Origin: Lagopus muta
Lineage: Eukaryota; Chordata; Aves; Galliformes; Phasianidae
Direction of reading: 5' to 3'
DNA: 64,000 nt
NCBI RefSeq assembly: GCF_023343835.1
Contig: NC_064438.1
Span: 18,124,077-18,188,076, forward strand
Below, piece by piece: positions 11,801 to 24,564 of the stretch. Both the position numbers and the translations under genes were made by a program. The stretch's first letter is position 1. Each line of letters opens with the position of its first letter. The notes beneath the pieces are model-generated. The model did not search any database, was not told the origin of the DNA, and was given only the letters and a program-made list of their open reading frames with translations.

Positions 11801-14800
11801 TCTCTAGAGTCTGTTTCTTCAGATTGGCTCGCAAAAAAGCATTCTCTAAACGTATGTGACTTTGCTTGATCACTTAGCCAACCTGGACAATATGTATATT
11901 CTTTTATTTTTAGACTTTGAATATTTTCTTCATTTCTTATGCTTTTTCACTCATCTTTGCATTGTTACCTATTGCAGGTATTTGGGAATTGCTTAAAAAT
12001 GTGCTTTAATCTACTCCAAGGAGATAGAAAATTAAGTTGATTTAGAAATTGAAGAAAAAAAGAAGTCCCATCATTACTCTCCAGACTGATCCTAAGGAGT
12101 TTAACTGACTTGCATATCCTTATACTCCTCAGCTGAAATCTGTAAGGAGGTAATGAAGAAAGGATATCTGAAGTCAACTTGGCTCACGCATCTTAGTCCA
12201 GGAGAGGCACAGATTCAGCTGGATGGCACCATAGATTTCATTGCTGGAGGCCCTGGAGTTTCCAAAGAGATAAAGGTTGAGAAAGCATATAATTGGTGTG
12301 AAATGCACTAAAAAATACTCTCCTATCTCTTCTGCTGCTCGCGCTTTCAGAGCTCCAGAAGGCAACTGGGAGTACAGACTCTCTGTAGCAGTACACTTCT
12401 GCCCTGCTTTCTACAAAATGCCTCATTTATTTCCGCTAATCTGCTGCTCCAGTTTCTAGTCTCTTGAACAAAGGTATATCCTCCACATGTGTGTGCATAC
12501 GCATGTGGAAACTAAAAAGTAAATGTAAGTGAATTCGCTAGAAGGAAAAAAGACTTCTAGCTTTGTCCATCAAATATTCAGATGACTTAACTGTAGACAG
12601 TGAAAAGAAGTTCTGATGCAGCGTGTGACAGATTTTTCCATCCCTAGAGATTGCCACAATAGATGATAAAATAGAAGAGACCTGACAAGAGAAAGCAGAA
12701 GTAAAAATTCTTTTCCAGGTCCTTTTCTAACATTTCCCATCTCACCACTTGCATCTTTGCTTTCCTGTGTTATTTTAAGATTCATGTCTTTTCAAATTTT
12801 CTGCCAAGTATGATGCACACCTGTGGAGCAGGAGAACAAGATAATGACAGGAATGCACTTACTGATAGAGGGTCTGCCTCAGCTTGCAAACTCCAAGTCT
12901 ATAAAGACATTACGTTGAGCCCACTGTGACAAACTCAGAGCAATTAATGTCATGCTGCCCTCATTGTCTTTTACCTATTCAACTTCTGTACCATTTCTCT
13001 GCTATAACTTGTGTCCAAGAAAATCTTTCTAAATCAAGCATGAAATGTTCTATGAAAGCCACTGAATTTTCTCATTTGCACTCTTCCCAAGGCCTCTCTA
13101 AAATCAGAAAATTCGCAATTACCATTAAAAAACATGCTATAATGTTATAAGCATCTGATGAGAGAGATGATTGGATTTCCAGGTGGATTTTTCTTTTGTT
13201 ACATACTGTACTCATCCAAGTCAAATACAATGTTCTGGTAAGTAAAGTTTTCCACAATTTATCTTAGCCAATTTTACGGACAACACAAAAAGATTGTCAA
13301 GAACTTAAATACCATTTGAATTTTTACCCCTTTTGTAACCCTGATTTTTTCCACAATCTTTCCTGAGCCAAGAGACAGCTTTTCACTCCATTTGTCTAAA
13401 GCAAAGCAGAATTGTTTTTATTGAATCCAATATTCCATATATTTTTAAATGATGGATGTGACGCTTTACAGCCAACTAAGGTCAGTATGGAATGTTTTGT
13501 TTATACATTGCTTATCAGGTTTTACATACATCAACACTGACTATGCAGTAAGCCACACTGAAAAGGGAAACATTATCAGATGGTTTTATTGTTAGAAGGC
13601 TCAGAATATCATTTTGCCAATTTCTTTTTAGGAATAGCTGCATTTCTGTTAAATATTCAGTATTCCTTTTCTTTTTCTTTGACAAAATCATAGTTGAAAA
13701 GGTTAGGATTTTTTCCCTACTGACAGCAAAATTATTACTTTCTGTCATGAAGAAAGCATTGAAGCAGCCAACAAGAACGTTCTAATTCTTACGTCCCCAT
13801 TTCTCAAAATATCAAGATGATGTTATGTGCCTTGTTGTCCCAGATTGCTTGTCAGTAGATTGCAGGACACAGTGGATCATTTATGGTAACCCAGAAATAC
13901 AGAGCTCTGCTCTACCCTTGGTCATATAGCCATTACTGATAGCAGGGCCATACTGTGGCAGAAAGCAGTCAAGGCCGGGTGCTTGAGATTCCCCTTAGGA
14001 TGGCTTTTGTATGTCACCCTGAAATGTAGGATGTCACATCAGATGTACAGAATGATTAAGAAATCTCATACCATTCTCAGATAATAATAAAACCTTTGTG
14101 TTTCTTAGAAAATGGATTTGCTGTCTGACAGGTGATAGCCAGCAGAGATGACTGAGTACACATGTGACAGCTGGCAAATAGATACAGGCAGTCACTGGGC
14201 TGCTCCTCATGGCCCATGCCAGCAGATAAGCACCAAAGATGTTGATAATTACAAACAACCTAACACTTGTCTGTATATGCCATCCGCTCTGAAACAAACC
14301 AGAATAGGCTTTACATGCTTGTGTGGATTCTTGAAATGCCTCACCATGTTCACTAATTAAGGTTCTCCTCTTTCATATCCTCTAGGTGTGGGGCAGTTGT
14401 GGGATGCCAGCCACCTCCAGGCAGGAGTTGGAGGGAAGGTCAGAGGGAGCCCTGCTCAGCTAGGTACTGCTTCCCCACACAGCATCTTTGGAAGGAAGTG
14501 AGGCCTTGTGACCAAGCACCAGGTTTTTGATAGCCGTATAGAAATAAGACTCTAGCTGGATGTTTTCCCCAGGCTCAAGATCAGGATAAAGTCATAGGCT
14601 CTGAGAGAAAGCATAGTTCACTTATTAGATATAACACCTTGAAAAAATCTGCTACAGATACCCAACTCTGCTGAGTTTGTGACACCAGTAAAGCTTGACA
14701 AGTTGCACACTTTCAGGATTTTAAAGGGAATAAGAATCAAAGCAAAAAGAAAAATTCCTTGTGCAACTTAGAAATCTTTATTGTCTTGGGCTATGTCTGC

Positions 14801-17800
14801 CAGCACCAGCAGGATCCCTGCATTAACAGCCCTCCCCAGAAAACAAACACATAAACAGTCACTTTTTAGAGCAGACAAAATCACTCCACAGGACTTTCCA
14901 GCCCAACCACTAAACGTGTTTTTAATGGTTTTGGAGGGTCCAGCTGATTATCCCTAGCTGCGGCTGTCCCTCCTGCTGCCACTTCTTCTCAGCACTGTCT
15001 CAAGTAAGATGTTTCTCCATCCGGCCACAGAGCCTAATTGCTGGCATGTGGCTCTGGAAACCCCTTTTCCATCTGTACAAAGTATTTTTACACTCCTGGG
15101 CTGGAGCATAGTCATTCTACTCTGATTTCCTCAAATGCTTTTTTGAATGCTTAACTTCACTCCTGCAAGGACGCTTGCTGATTTTGATGTTCCTTCTTAT
15201 GCAAACAGATAAACATTTGCTTGCCTGTTTGTTTCTATTTCCTATTTATGTAATGGGAACTCTACTTCTCTCACTCAATAAGTATTCAAAAAACAAATTC
15301 ACACATAAAGGCGAGTTGCTCAAGCACCACACTGATGGTATAAGTACCGTAGCCAGCCTGATTCTCCATTGTTATTAATGTGCCAAATGAACAGTTTATC
15401 AGAGATGATTTCATACTTCTAAAGAATGGAAATGAGCAACCACTAGTGGCTTTAAATGAAAACATGAACATAATGCACAGGAACACACACTTTTTAAAAG
15501 TGCTTCTTGGTGTCTGTGATAGACAACGGGAAGAGGCTGCAAATGGGTTTAAATGACTGAAGCTGTTGTCACTCAGATCTGATTGAAACAACCCAATATT
15601 TTAAATACCATTCACATATTAAGTAGCAGGTGTGAGTTTCTGCTTCTTATTAGAGAAAAAAAAAAAAAAAAAAAACACTGGAAAAACAGCTGCTTTCTGT
15701 GAATTTAGCTCTGGGAGCCAGAGCGCTCCAATTTCAATCTGCATTCTGGGACAGGTAGCACAGAGCAATTAATCACTAAGACTCTCTCAGATGGTCTCAC
15801 CTTCTTTTGTCTTTGAACAGCATGATACAAAATAAAAATGGGTCATCAATGCATTAGCAAGAGGCTATGAGATCATATCCTTGAAGAGATATTATATGTG
15901 CAACACTCACACAAGAAAAGCAATCTTTTTTGTCATGGCAAGAGCACATAATCTGAGGCAGGGAAGGTGTTTATTTGTTTTTACGAGTAGCACTAAAATG
16001 CTTTTTATAGCAAAGATATTGGTAGCTTTCTGTTCTGTAGCTCCCAGTTGAAATGAGAAGGGTGTAGCACAGAGCACAGGAACAGGTGAGCTCAGTGTTT
16101 ACCCAAGATGCCTATTGGCATTCAAAACCATGAGAAATGAGGTGGTGCTGGCAATAAAGGTTTGGGCCAAATACCTGGGACATGGAACGTGTTACTGGCT
16201 AGGAGCAAGAAGCAGATAAAGAGAAGCATGTTTATATATAAATAATAACCTGGAGAAACAGGTAATATAGGTGAAAATTGAATCAAATTGTCACAGCATG
16301 TATAAAGCATCCTATCAGATGTATCCTTCACTGTGTTGTTCATAAAGATAGCAAAGAGGGACTGCACAAAAATCAAGGCAGGAAGAGAGGAAAATATCTG
16401 ATAATTGAAGTCTCTGATCAGTCAGAAATCAGTCAAGTGCTACTGTTGAGCTTTAATAGCAACAATAGATTCTTTGGGACTGAGAAAATAGCTATGCACA
16501 AAGTGGGAGGAATCCTGTATTACTTTTGTCATGAATATCCAGGAAAAGAAAAAATACAACAAGGTTCTACAAGCATGATTTGAATAATGAGAACAGCAGA
16601 AAATAGTAGGCATGGAACATTTAGCAAAGTATATCTAAATTGTGAGCAGCCAGCATGCATTTAACAGCAAAGAGCTTGCCTAACTCATCTCCTGCTGCCT
16701 CACTGAAGAAGCAGCAGTAACCAAAAGGATTTTATAGGGAGAGAATCTGTGCATATAGTTACAGACCTGCAGGATACAGTTCTGACAGAGTAGCCAGCAG
16801 TAAGTTAAACACAAATAAGGGATCCACCACAGTGATCAACATTCAGCCAACGCAGTGCTACGGTGGAAGAGAAAGAGTAAAGAACAGCAAATTAAGAGAG
16901 ATCTTACGTTACAGGCTGACAAGGGAGTAAAGACAAGGTGCTTTTGTAGTGTTCCCAGGAAAACACTTGGGAGTGTGTGGGAGCAAGAATTCTGAGAAAG
17001 GTGATGCTTTGTGTTTAATCAAGAACGCGTCAGTGCAAAATACATCCATACTGCCACAAAACCCATTATGGAACTCCCCTTCCCCACATTAAAAAAAGGG
17101 AATAGGAAAGCTGTGAGCATATGGCATTTAAGGTCTTAAATTGCAAGGCTGAAAGAGGCTGTGATGAATTATTGAGACTTTACACATACCAAAGAATCTT
17201 ACCTAGTAATTTCTGGCTGGACAAGCCTATATATCTAGGAAAAATATGTGGTCTCAATTTAAATACTTCAAAAAATTCATAGTCATAGGTTAATTGTTCC
17301 AATAGTTAATTATGTTCAGTGAATCTTATGCATATTCCTACTTGGTCTGCCTTTAGTTTACAAGCTAAGTTTTTTGTTGCCCATTCATTAGATTTCATAG
17401 CACTTCTTAATAAACCATTCACAGTCCTTCCCTTAGAGTTTAGCCTAAGCTTTGTTCTATTGAAATAGGTTGAAATTCTTATTTACTCATTATTACGATG
17501 TTTTTGAGACTCCAGAGTATTTTTTGAATCTTTTTTTCTATTCTTTCTGAATTTCTAAGAAACACAGACACACTTTGTCCACTGGGAACTGTTTTCTGGT
17601 TAATGCCTAAGCAGCACACTGTGACAAACCTTAAAAAAAAAAAAAAGTGTATAAAAAGCAACATAACAGTTGCTGCTTGCTGTATCTTAACAGGGATAGG
17701 AAAGTCACATGTGAATTTCTGAAAATGACTGCATTCTGGCTTCTGGTGGAATTAACTCTTATTCAGTTACTCCTAATTTTTAGTTTTAGTTAGCTGAGAA

Positions 17801-20800
17801 CCTGGGCCAACTACACGGTTCCAGTTAGAGAAGAAAAAAAAGAGGTGGACACCGCAAGGTTCAAAAGAGGACAGCTGAGATTAGCCTCAATGACCCTAAA
17901 TGATAAGTGAAAGAAGGTTAAACACACTATGGAAAGGAGATTAACAAAAGACCTCACCGGTACATAAAATACCTTAAGGGAGTTGTAAGAATACATTTTA
18001 GTAGTCTGGCAATTTAACAGAGGAATATGCCAGCTCAACTAATTAATTAATGACTGTATTAACAAAGATGAAATGCTCTACATAAAGGTGCTGTTTTGTA
18101 TTACAAGAAGGTGAAAAGCAGCAGATAAATTTATAGATTTGTTAATGTGGAAATTTAACAAAATGACCAGGAGGATTATGAGGTTGCCATAACACAGAAA
18201 TGGTGGAGAAGAGAAAAGGGACAGAGATGCACCAGGCAAGTCCTCTGCACACAGGCAGGTGAGACCATGGATGTTCAAAAGAATGGGCTGGAGTTCTCCT
18301 ATGGTCCCATCTAATATGAACAAATCTGTAATACACTGATGTAAAAGAAGGTTTTTCAGCATAAGTAATAGAGAAATAAATACAAATAATGGAGAAGCTG
18401 TGCTTCCTGATATATTACCTAGGAAAATATTAATATAATTTACCAAATTATAATATATATATCAAAACATGTGCCACAAAACATGAGCTACTTTTGCCTA
18501 AAGAAATTCAACCATTATAGTCTCTGAGATGTACTGGACTTTACTAACTCTTATGAAGCCTGTTAAGAAAGATGTATTTTTCAAACAACCCTGAAAAAGC
18601 CTTTTTCTTTGATTTGAAAAGGTGAACAGTATTTGTGAATGAAATTCAGCTTTTAAGAAATATTTACAACCATCTCTCTTCTCTTCCTCCTTTGCAAAAT
18701 AAACAACTTTTATGATTTTACAAGCATATTGCTCTTAAAAAAGCTATTTTACTAAACAACTTTCCTGGTTATTAGTTAGAACTCATTAGATGTTCTATTA
18801 ATTATAATGTGTAACAATGTCTGCATCTTGCTGCATTTATTCCCTTTTAAAACAAATCCAAAATGATAGCTACTTACATTTAGACTAGAATTGTTTGTTT
18901 CTGAATTATTTGTTTGTGTTTATTGATTCCACAGGCACACAGGAAAGTAAAGAATATTAGATACTGTATTTCATGTGAGCTTTTTATTATCTTCTCTAAA
19001 AATTTGAGTTTGTGGAGCTTAGTACCCTCCAGATAGCAGCTGTCTGAAAACAAAGCTTGGGAAGTTTTGCTTTGGTTTGCACAGAGAACTTTGAAGACAT
19101 TTCTGGAGGATGACGAGCAGCAATGATAACTGAGAGTATGCATGTAAGTGCCATTCAAAGGGATTTAGGAAATATCATTCACACCCTAAGGGTACATCTA
19201 ATCTGCACTGCACTCCCTGCTCCTAGTCAATACACATTTCATCACATCATCTAAGCTGATTGCCAAGAATCCTTCCTACTGAATCACATATTTCTGAGCT
19301 GCCATCACTCCAACCTGCATGGCTGCCATCTTCACATCTATTGGTGTCAGCACTACAAAAGGAGACGAGAAAGATCCTTATCCCCATTCAATAAGCCCCC
19401 CCTGGACCAGAACAGAAGCACATGGATGCTATCCATGCTTCTTTCCTCCTTTAGCAAAGTCGGAACAGAAACTTCAACAGACATAGCTGCAGACTCCTGT
19501 CCAAGTGCTCTGAAGGAAGGGCAAGGAAAGTGAGAGTTCATATGGTAAAATAACAAAACAAATGTCTGAGTGGCCACAGAGTGCATGGTAAAAATTGAGA
19601 GGTTTGTGGTTTTCAACAAAGTACAAATGAGCAGTAAGACTAGAAGCTTCATTTGTTAAAGTCTGCATTTCCCTCTTTAACTGAATTCCTTTCCAGCACT
19701 GCAGATTTGCAGCCAATGCGCAGGAAGGTCGTTTCTCATTGACAGAACGATAAAGCTGATCGAAGTATTTTGTCAGCTGCTGAAAGAACATAACTTCTTG
19801 AGCTCAAATTTTTTCTGAGGTTTTATTTGCTATTTTCAAGTGTGTCTATTAAGCACTTGAGGGACAGTTATCCTTAGCATAAGGTATCCTGGTCTTCACT
19901 TAAGCATCCCATTGCTTTTTCCTCCATGTTTCTTCCTGAAAGATGGTAAATAACCTTGACTCCAAACAGTCCTCTCTTAGGGCACCAATAATTAGTCACA
20001 ACCCCACTCAGAAGAAGTACCAGCAGTAGCAAAAGGCAGCATTGCCAGGGGACAGAAGCTATGAGCTCTGAAGCAGATTCACACTATTTGCACAAAATCT
20101 CCTGTCGAGTCAAGGTAAGCAAGTATGAGGATCAGTAAGAACAAGAGAGATCCAGAGAAACAGGATGAGCCCCTTATAATTTACCTCAGTTATTTCACTG
20201 CACTTTTGAGCACATAACACAGGAAGATACTTTCAGAAATGTGAAGCACCGAGTGTTGAATAAATAATCACTGCTATTTAGTGACATTACTGATGGAGTA
20301 ACACAAGAGTACCAAATTGTTCATCACCAGTAAATTAAACTTGGTAACAATACTCCCCAAGATGCTCCAGGGTTTTTCTCAGGGGAAAATGCTCTTTATC
20401 CTTATAGGGTTCTAAACTTTCAGTAAAAGCAGACAAATATTGAGGAATAATATAGAATGCAAAAAGCAAACTGTTTGGCCCAGGCTACAAGCTGTTTCTT
20501 TTTTCACGCAAACTGAGCATGTAGCTAAAATGTAACTTAACCTTTTACACAGCACTTCACAACAAAATAATCTAGGATAATCATCTCATTCCTGTTTCCT
20601 TTATCTACTTTTTGATTGTTTCCCCCTCGTGCCAACGTGCCTTTCCTTATTAACACAAGTTGTCCCCTGTGCAAAACTTTTCCTTCCAAAATGTTCTATA
20701 TCAAGTTGCAGTATAGTACGTTTCCTGTGAGTGAAACTCCTCCGTGCCTTCAGAGGCAAAAAGGGGGTGTGTTTCTTCCACAAAGATCACTGTGAAGAAC

Positions 20801-23800
20801 AAACACGAAGATGCTACAGCAAGAATGGTGTTCTGTTCTTCCATCATGAGTGAACACAATGTAGAAACTGGCCTAGGAAGAGACCAGTGTGAGATTTACA
20901 CCACTAATGCTAGCCACAGCCTAAGAGGAAGAACTACAGTGGTAGCATCTTAGCAGCGGCTTATCTTGGCCACAAAATAAAACTCAGCTTCCCAAGCTCC
21001 ACATCTCAGAATGCCACTATCATACACGACATGCACACAACAAATAAAAGTATGGAGCCCCAGTAGCTAGGTCCATCCTTTCCTCCCCAGCCAGTGGGAG
21101 GGTGTTTAACCATCTAAACCTTGTCCGAATAGATTTTGATCTAAATACAAAACTTCTGCTGTAGGATTACCAATGCAGGATATTCAATTCTTTTGAAAGT
21201 CTTGTCAAGGAAACAAATAGAAAAGTAATTTATATTACAATGCAGTTTCCAGCAGCAGGAAATGTCACTTTGATAGTCACTGCCAGCATGGTTTGAAATG
21301 TTTCATTTAAGCTCATATTGATCTCAGGCTTCTGACGGCCCCCTCCCTCCTTCCTGCAGGCAAACTCAGCTTCCTGAATTCACTTCTTCATGGGTCTGTG
21401 CAGGTAGACAAGTTCCCACCTAATTGCCTACATAGAAAAGGCTTTTTCACCCCAGCTACCACTGTTGTAACAGCTGATAATAAAATCTTACTATCATCTT
21501 CCTAGGAGAGGTTATGTCAGAATCTATTCTCAAAAAGGAGCATAGTTCAGCCATGCACTGCTGTTCAACACCCTTTCTTTTGCTAAACACCAGAAATCTC
21601 AGCATTATATCACTTCCTATTTTGAAGGCATGCGCATATGGCCAAAATAGGAGGGTCTGGGAATGAATTTCATATTTGCATTTCTTTGTAGTAGTTTTTT
21701 AATTTCTGAGACCACCAAAGCTGTTTCTCAGACCCTATAGCAGGTCTCCATGAAGAGTTTTAGAAAGTGTAATATTTTACATTTTGAAAAAGAGCTTAAA
21801 TGGTGCTATTCAGACCTTTTCCTAAATTGATCTCTAGTCATCACAAACTCCCTTTCCAGCCCTCCTGCTTTCTTTCACTTACAGAATGATGGTGGTTGTC
21901 TAGGAAACACATCTTCTGTTCTCACTAGCATCACAGCACTGTTAATGAAAGAAATCCCTTTGCATCTCTGGGTTGCATCATGTTAATTCAGCACCCTGTG
22001 TGAGATCAAAGCAACTGATTTAGTGTGCCACTTGCAATGTAAAATGCTCTTTAAGAGGCTGCTAAAGTGAAAGAACTACCAGAAGGTAATGTTCCTCTGA
22101 AGTCCTTGCAGTGGTTAGCTATACAGGGAATTGCACACATTCACAGGATCATCTCTTATACTCACTGAGGTCAACAGCAAAATGCTCAGCATCTGGGAGC
22201 TGGAATAGTTCCAAAACAGTGGTATTTTCTCAAGACAAAGTCCACAGATCCCCTTCAGACTGCTACACGTGGTAAGCCTATGCAGAAAGGAGAAGAACAT
22301 TGGTATTTGGTTACACGAGAAAAAAAGATTACAAAAAAAAAAATTCCAACCCCAAACCTCAGCAGTTATTTAATGTCTTCTCACCTTGAAAGTACAGCTC
22401 AAGCTCATTCATCTGTCTTCTCTACTTTTAAGCACAGAAGGTAGATTCACCCAATTACACCCAATTAAGAACCCAACGTTGTTCTTAAAAGCATTAGATT
22501 TTTCCTTACTGGCTTCTGCACACCACATTTTCAAGCTCTTGTTCACATTTTTGAAGACTGGCAATAGAACCAGAAAGTCTACATCCAGAGCTAGGCAGGG
22601 TTAAACTTGCAGACCACTTTCTGCAAAACATTTTCTATCTGATCTGTTTTGTTTGTGGCTATTGCCTGCTGGACCGTACAATGCTTCGGTTTAAAGAAGA
22701 GCAGTGCAAAATGCTCCCACCGATAGCAGCCTCTGGCAGGGTTTTGGAGATGTGTTTCTTGAAGACAGTAATAGCTTGAAAGCCTATTAAGTTGAGTAGT
22801 TACTAAAAGCCAAGGCTGCACACTTCTTGAGTATGTGCACTGAGTTCTACTGAACCCCTGAAAACATTTAGGAGTACAAATACCCAAGGAGCTCTCAGGA
22901 TCACTAAGAAGGCACCTAATTAACAGCTTAAAGGATTAAACAGCAAGAGCAGAAAGTAAGTAGGCATGATTGCTGTCTGAAACTTGAGGAGCACTAAGTG
23001 GGGGTAGGCTTAAGCAGACCAGAGCCCATCTTTTGGGCTTTGTTTCTTTTCAGCAGATGTTGTGGTGATTCCAAGCTCAAAAAATGGTTCTGAAAGCACA
23101 AGTCCCCGTGGCTTGGAAGTAGGTTTAACACAGTTGCATTACCACCAGCTCTGTCAGTTTTATCATCAAATCACAGGGTCTGCCTTGTTGAAGCAGTCTA
23201 GTTGTCTTTCAGCTCAGATATTTCATAAACCAGTGGAGCTTGTGATGAGTGGAAATTTTTCTTCAGTTTAATTAGGCTTTGAAGTCCTGTAAAAACACAA
23301 CTCTCTGAGCCAGGTGGGAAATCAGTTAGAGAGTAAAACTGCAAGATTCAGACTCAGGCCACAAATCGTTCTATAGAAAACCGCTCAGTATCAGCATCTC
23401 CTTCAGTGAAACTATATATTACTTCATGCCTAACAAAGATTGCCATCAGCATAAAAGAAAAGAAAAACTTGCTATAATAATTATTTGTAGGAAAAGAGGA
23501 TGGATGCTTCCTGGTTAAGTTTTTGTTATTGTCTCAAGAAAACAAATAGAATTTCGTATTTATTTAAATATGTGGCTGTAGCAAGACCATTGAGTTTGCT
23601 GTCTAGTCTTGGTAGCAGTGAGTAATGAATGCAAGCACCTCACAATTCCTTACTGTGGGACTGGGTATAGCAAACTGCATGAAGGAGAAAGAGGCACAGG
23701 TTGGCCACTATAAAAGTTGCTTTGCGTGGACTGACAGGGGAAATGCACTGTGTAAAGACTAAAGATGGAGACTGCTCATTCTGGCCAACTGTGAAAAACA

Positions 23801-24201
23801 CAGCAGATACCTGAAAAATATGTCAACAGAGAGCAGGACTAGACTTCAATAATATTCTCCACAGTTTTTAATCATACCTCACCCTTTTGGTCTTTTGCTC
23901 CAGGGAAAGCAAGACTGCATTAAAATAATAAAGAAAAAAGCCATAATCCTAGTGACTAATATCTCAAACCTTGATGTGTGAAAGATCCACTCTGCTACAG
24001 CTATTAACTATTCAAACCCAGATCAGAATTTTGCAAAGGGTCTCTCATTAATTGAAGATCAGATCAATATCACAATTTACAGGGTGTTCAGAATACGGGC
24101 CAGGAGATATTTCCATATTAAAATTGAACAAGGCTTTACAACAACAGACTCATTCTCATCCCAGATTAACTCCCAACAGTAAAGAAACATTTTAATCATT
24201 A
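8831..24201. other. Long intergenic stretch without a recognised gene
   Basis: About 15 kb was scanned without finding a supported gene, RNA or known repeat. The longest open frame (122 codons, minus strand, 18078-18446) is rich in Leu and Ile, matches no family I know and looks like chance. A 20-base A-run lies at 15656-15675, and a near-palindrome of 26 bases at 12483-12508. Confidence 0.45.
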
Positions 24202-24207
24202 ATCTTA

Positions 24208-24558
24208 TGTATAACCAAGATGTTATAATCACAATATAATTGTGTATAATCAATAGATATCAAGATGTTATAATCGCAATATAATCAAGAGAGTAAGGCA
24301 AAACAGACAACGACAACAAAAAGAGAATAACTGGAAGAGCTTACCCTTTGGTTGAGCTCACCAAAAGAGGGGATCTCCAGAAGAGATCCTTCCCCTCTGG
24401 TAGCCAGCTCTTAAATAGGTCTAGGAGGGGTGGAGCCTGGCTCCATCCCTTCCAGCAGCACAGGTGAATTGCCTTCACCTGTGCTCCTCTGGCTGACTCA
24501 TGGCTCACCTCAGGTGATTAATCAGAGGTTCAGGCCGTGACTCAGCAGTTCCCATACA
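24208..24558 (-). mobile_element. Solo LTR, family A, copy 2
   Basis: The block is homologous to those at 1237-1566 and 39879-40228 over its right two thirds. It begins TG and ends CATACA and is flanked by ATCTTA at 24202-24207 and 24559-24564. On the minus strand it contains CTATTTAAG, a plausible TATA-like box. The left part is AT-rich and carries a 25-base direct duplication (24216-24240 and 24261-24285) missing from the other copies. Confidence 0.75.
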
Positions 24559-24564
24559 ATCTTA

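Noticed and set aside
18078-18446. Longest open frame of the left half (122 codons)
   Set aside because: It is hydrophobic and AT-driven, with no motif, no nearby promoter or splice context, and an overlapping alternative frame.
19353-19791. Overlapping minus-strand frames (105 and 99 codons) that look somewhat protein-like
   Set aside because: Pieces such as YFDQLYRSVNEKRPSCALAA are suggestive of a decayed coding sequence, but I recognise no family, and no splice sites or conserved motif support it. A translated database search would decide.
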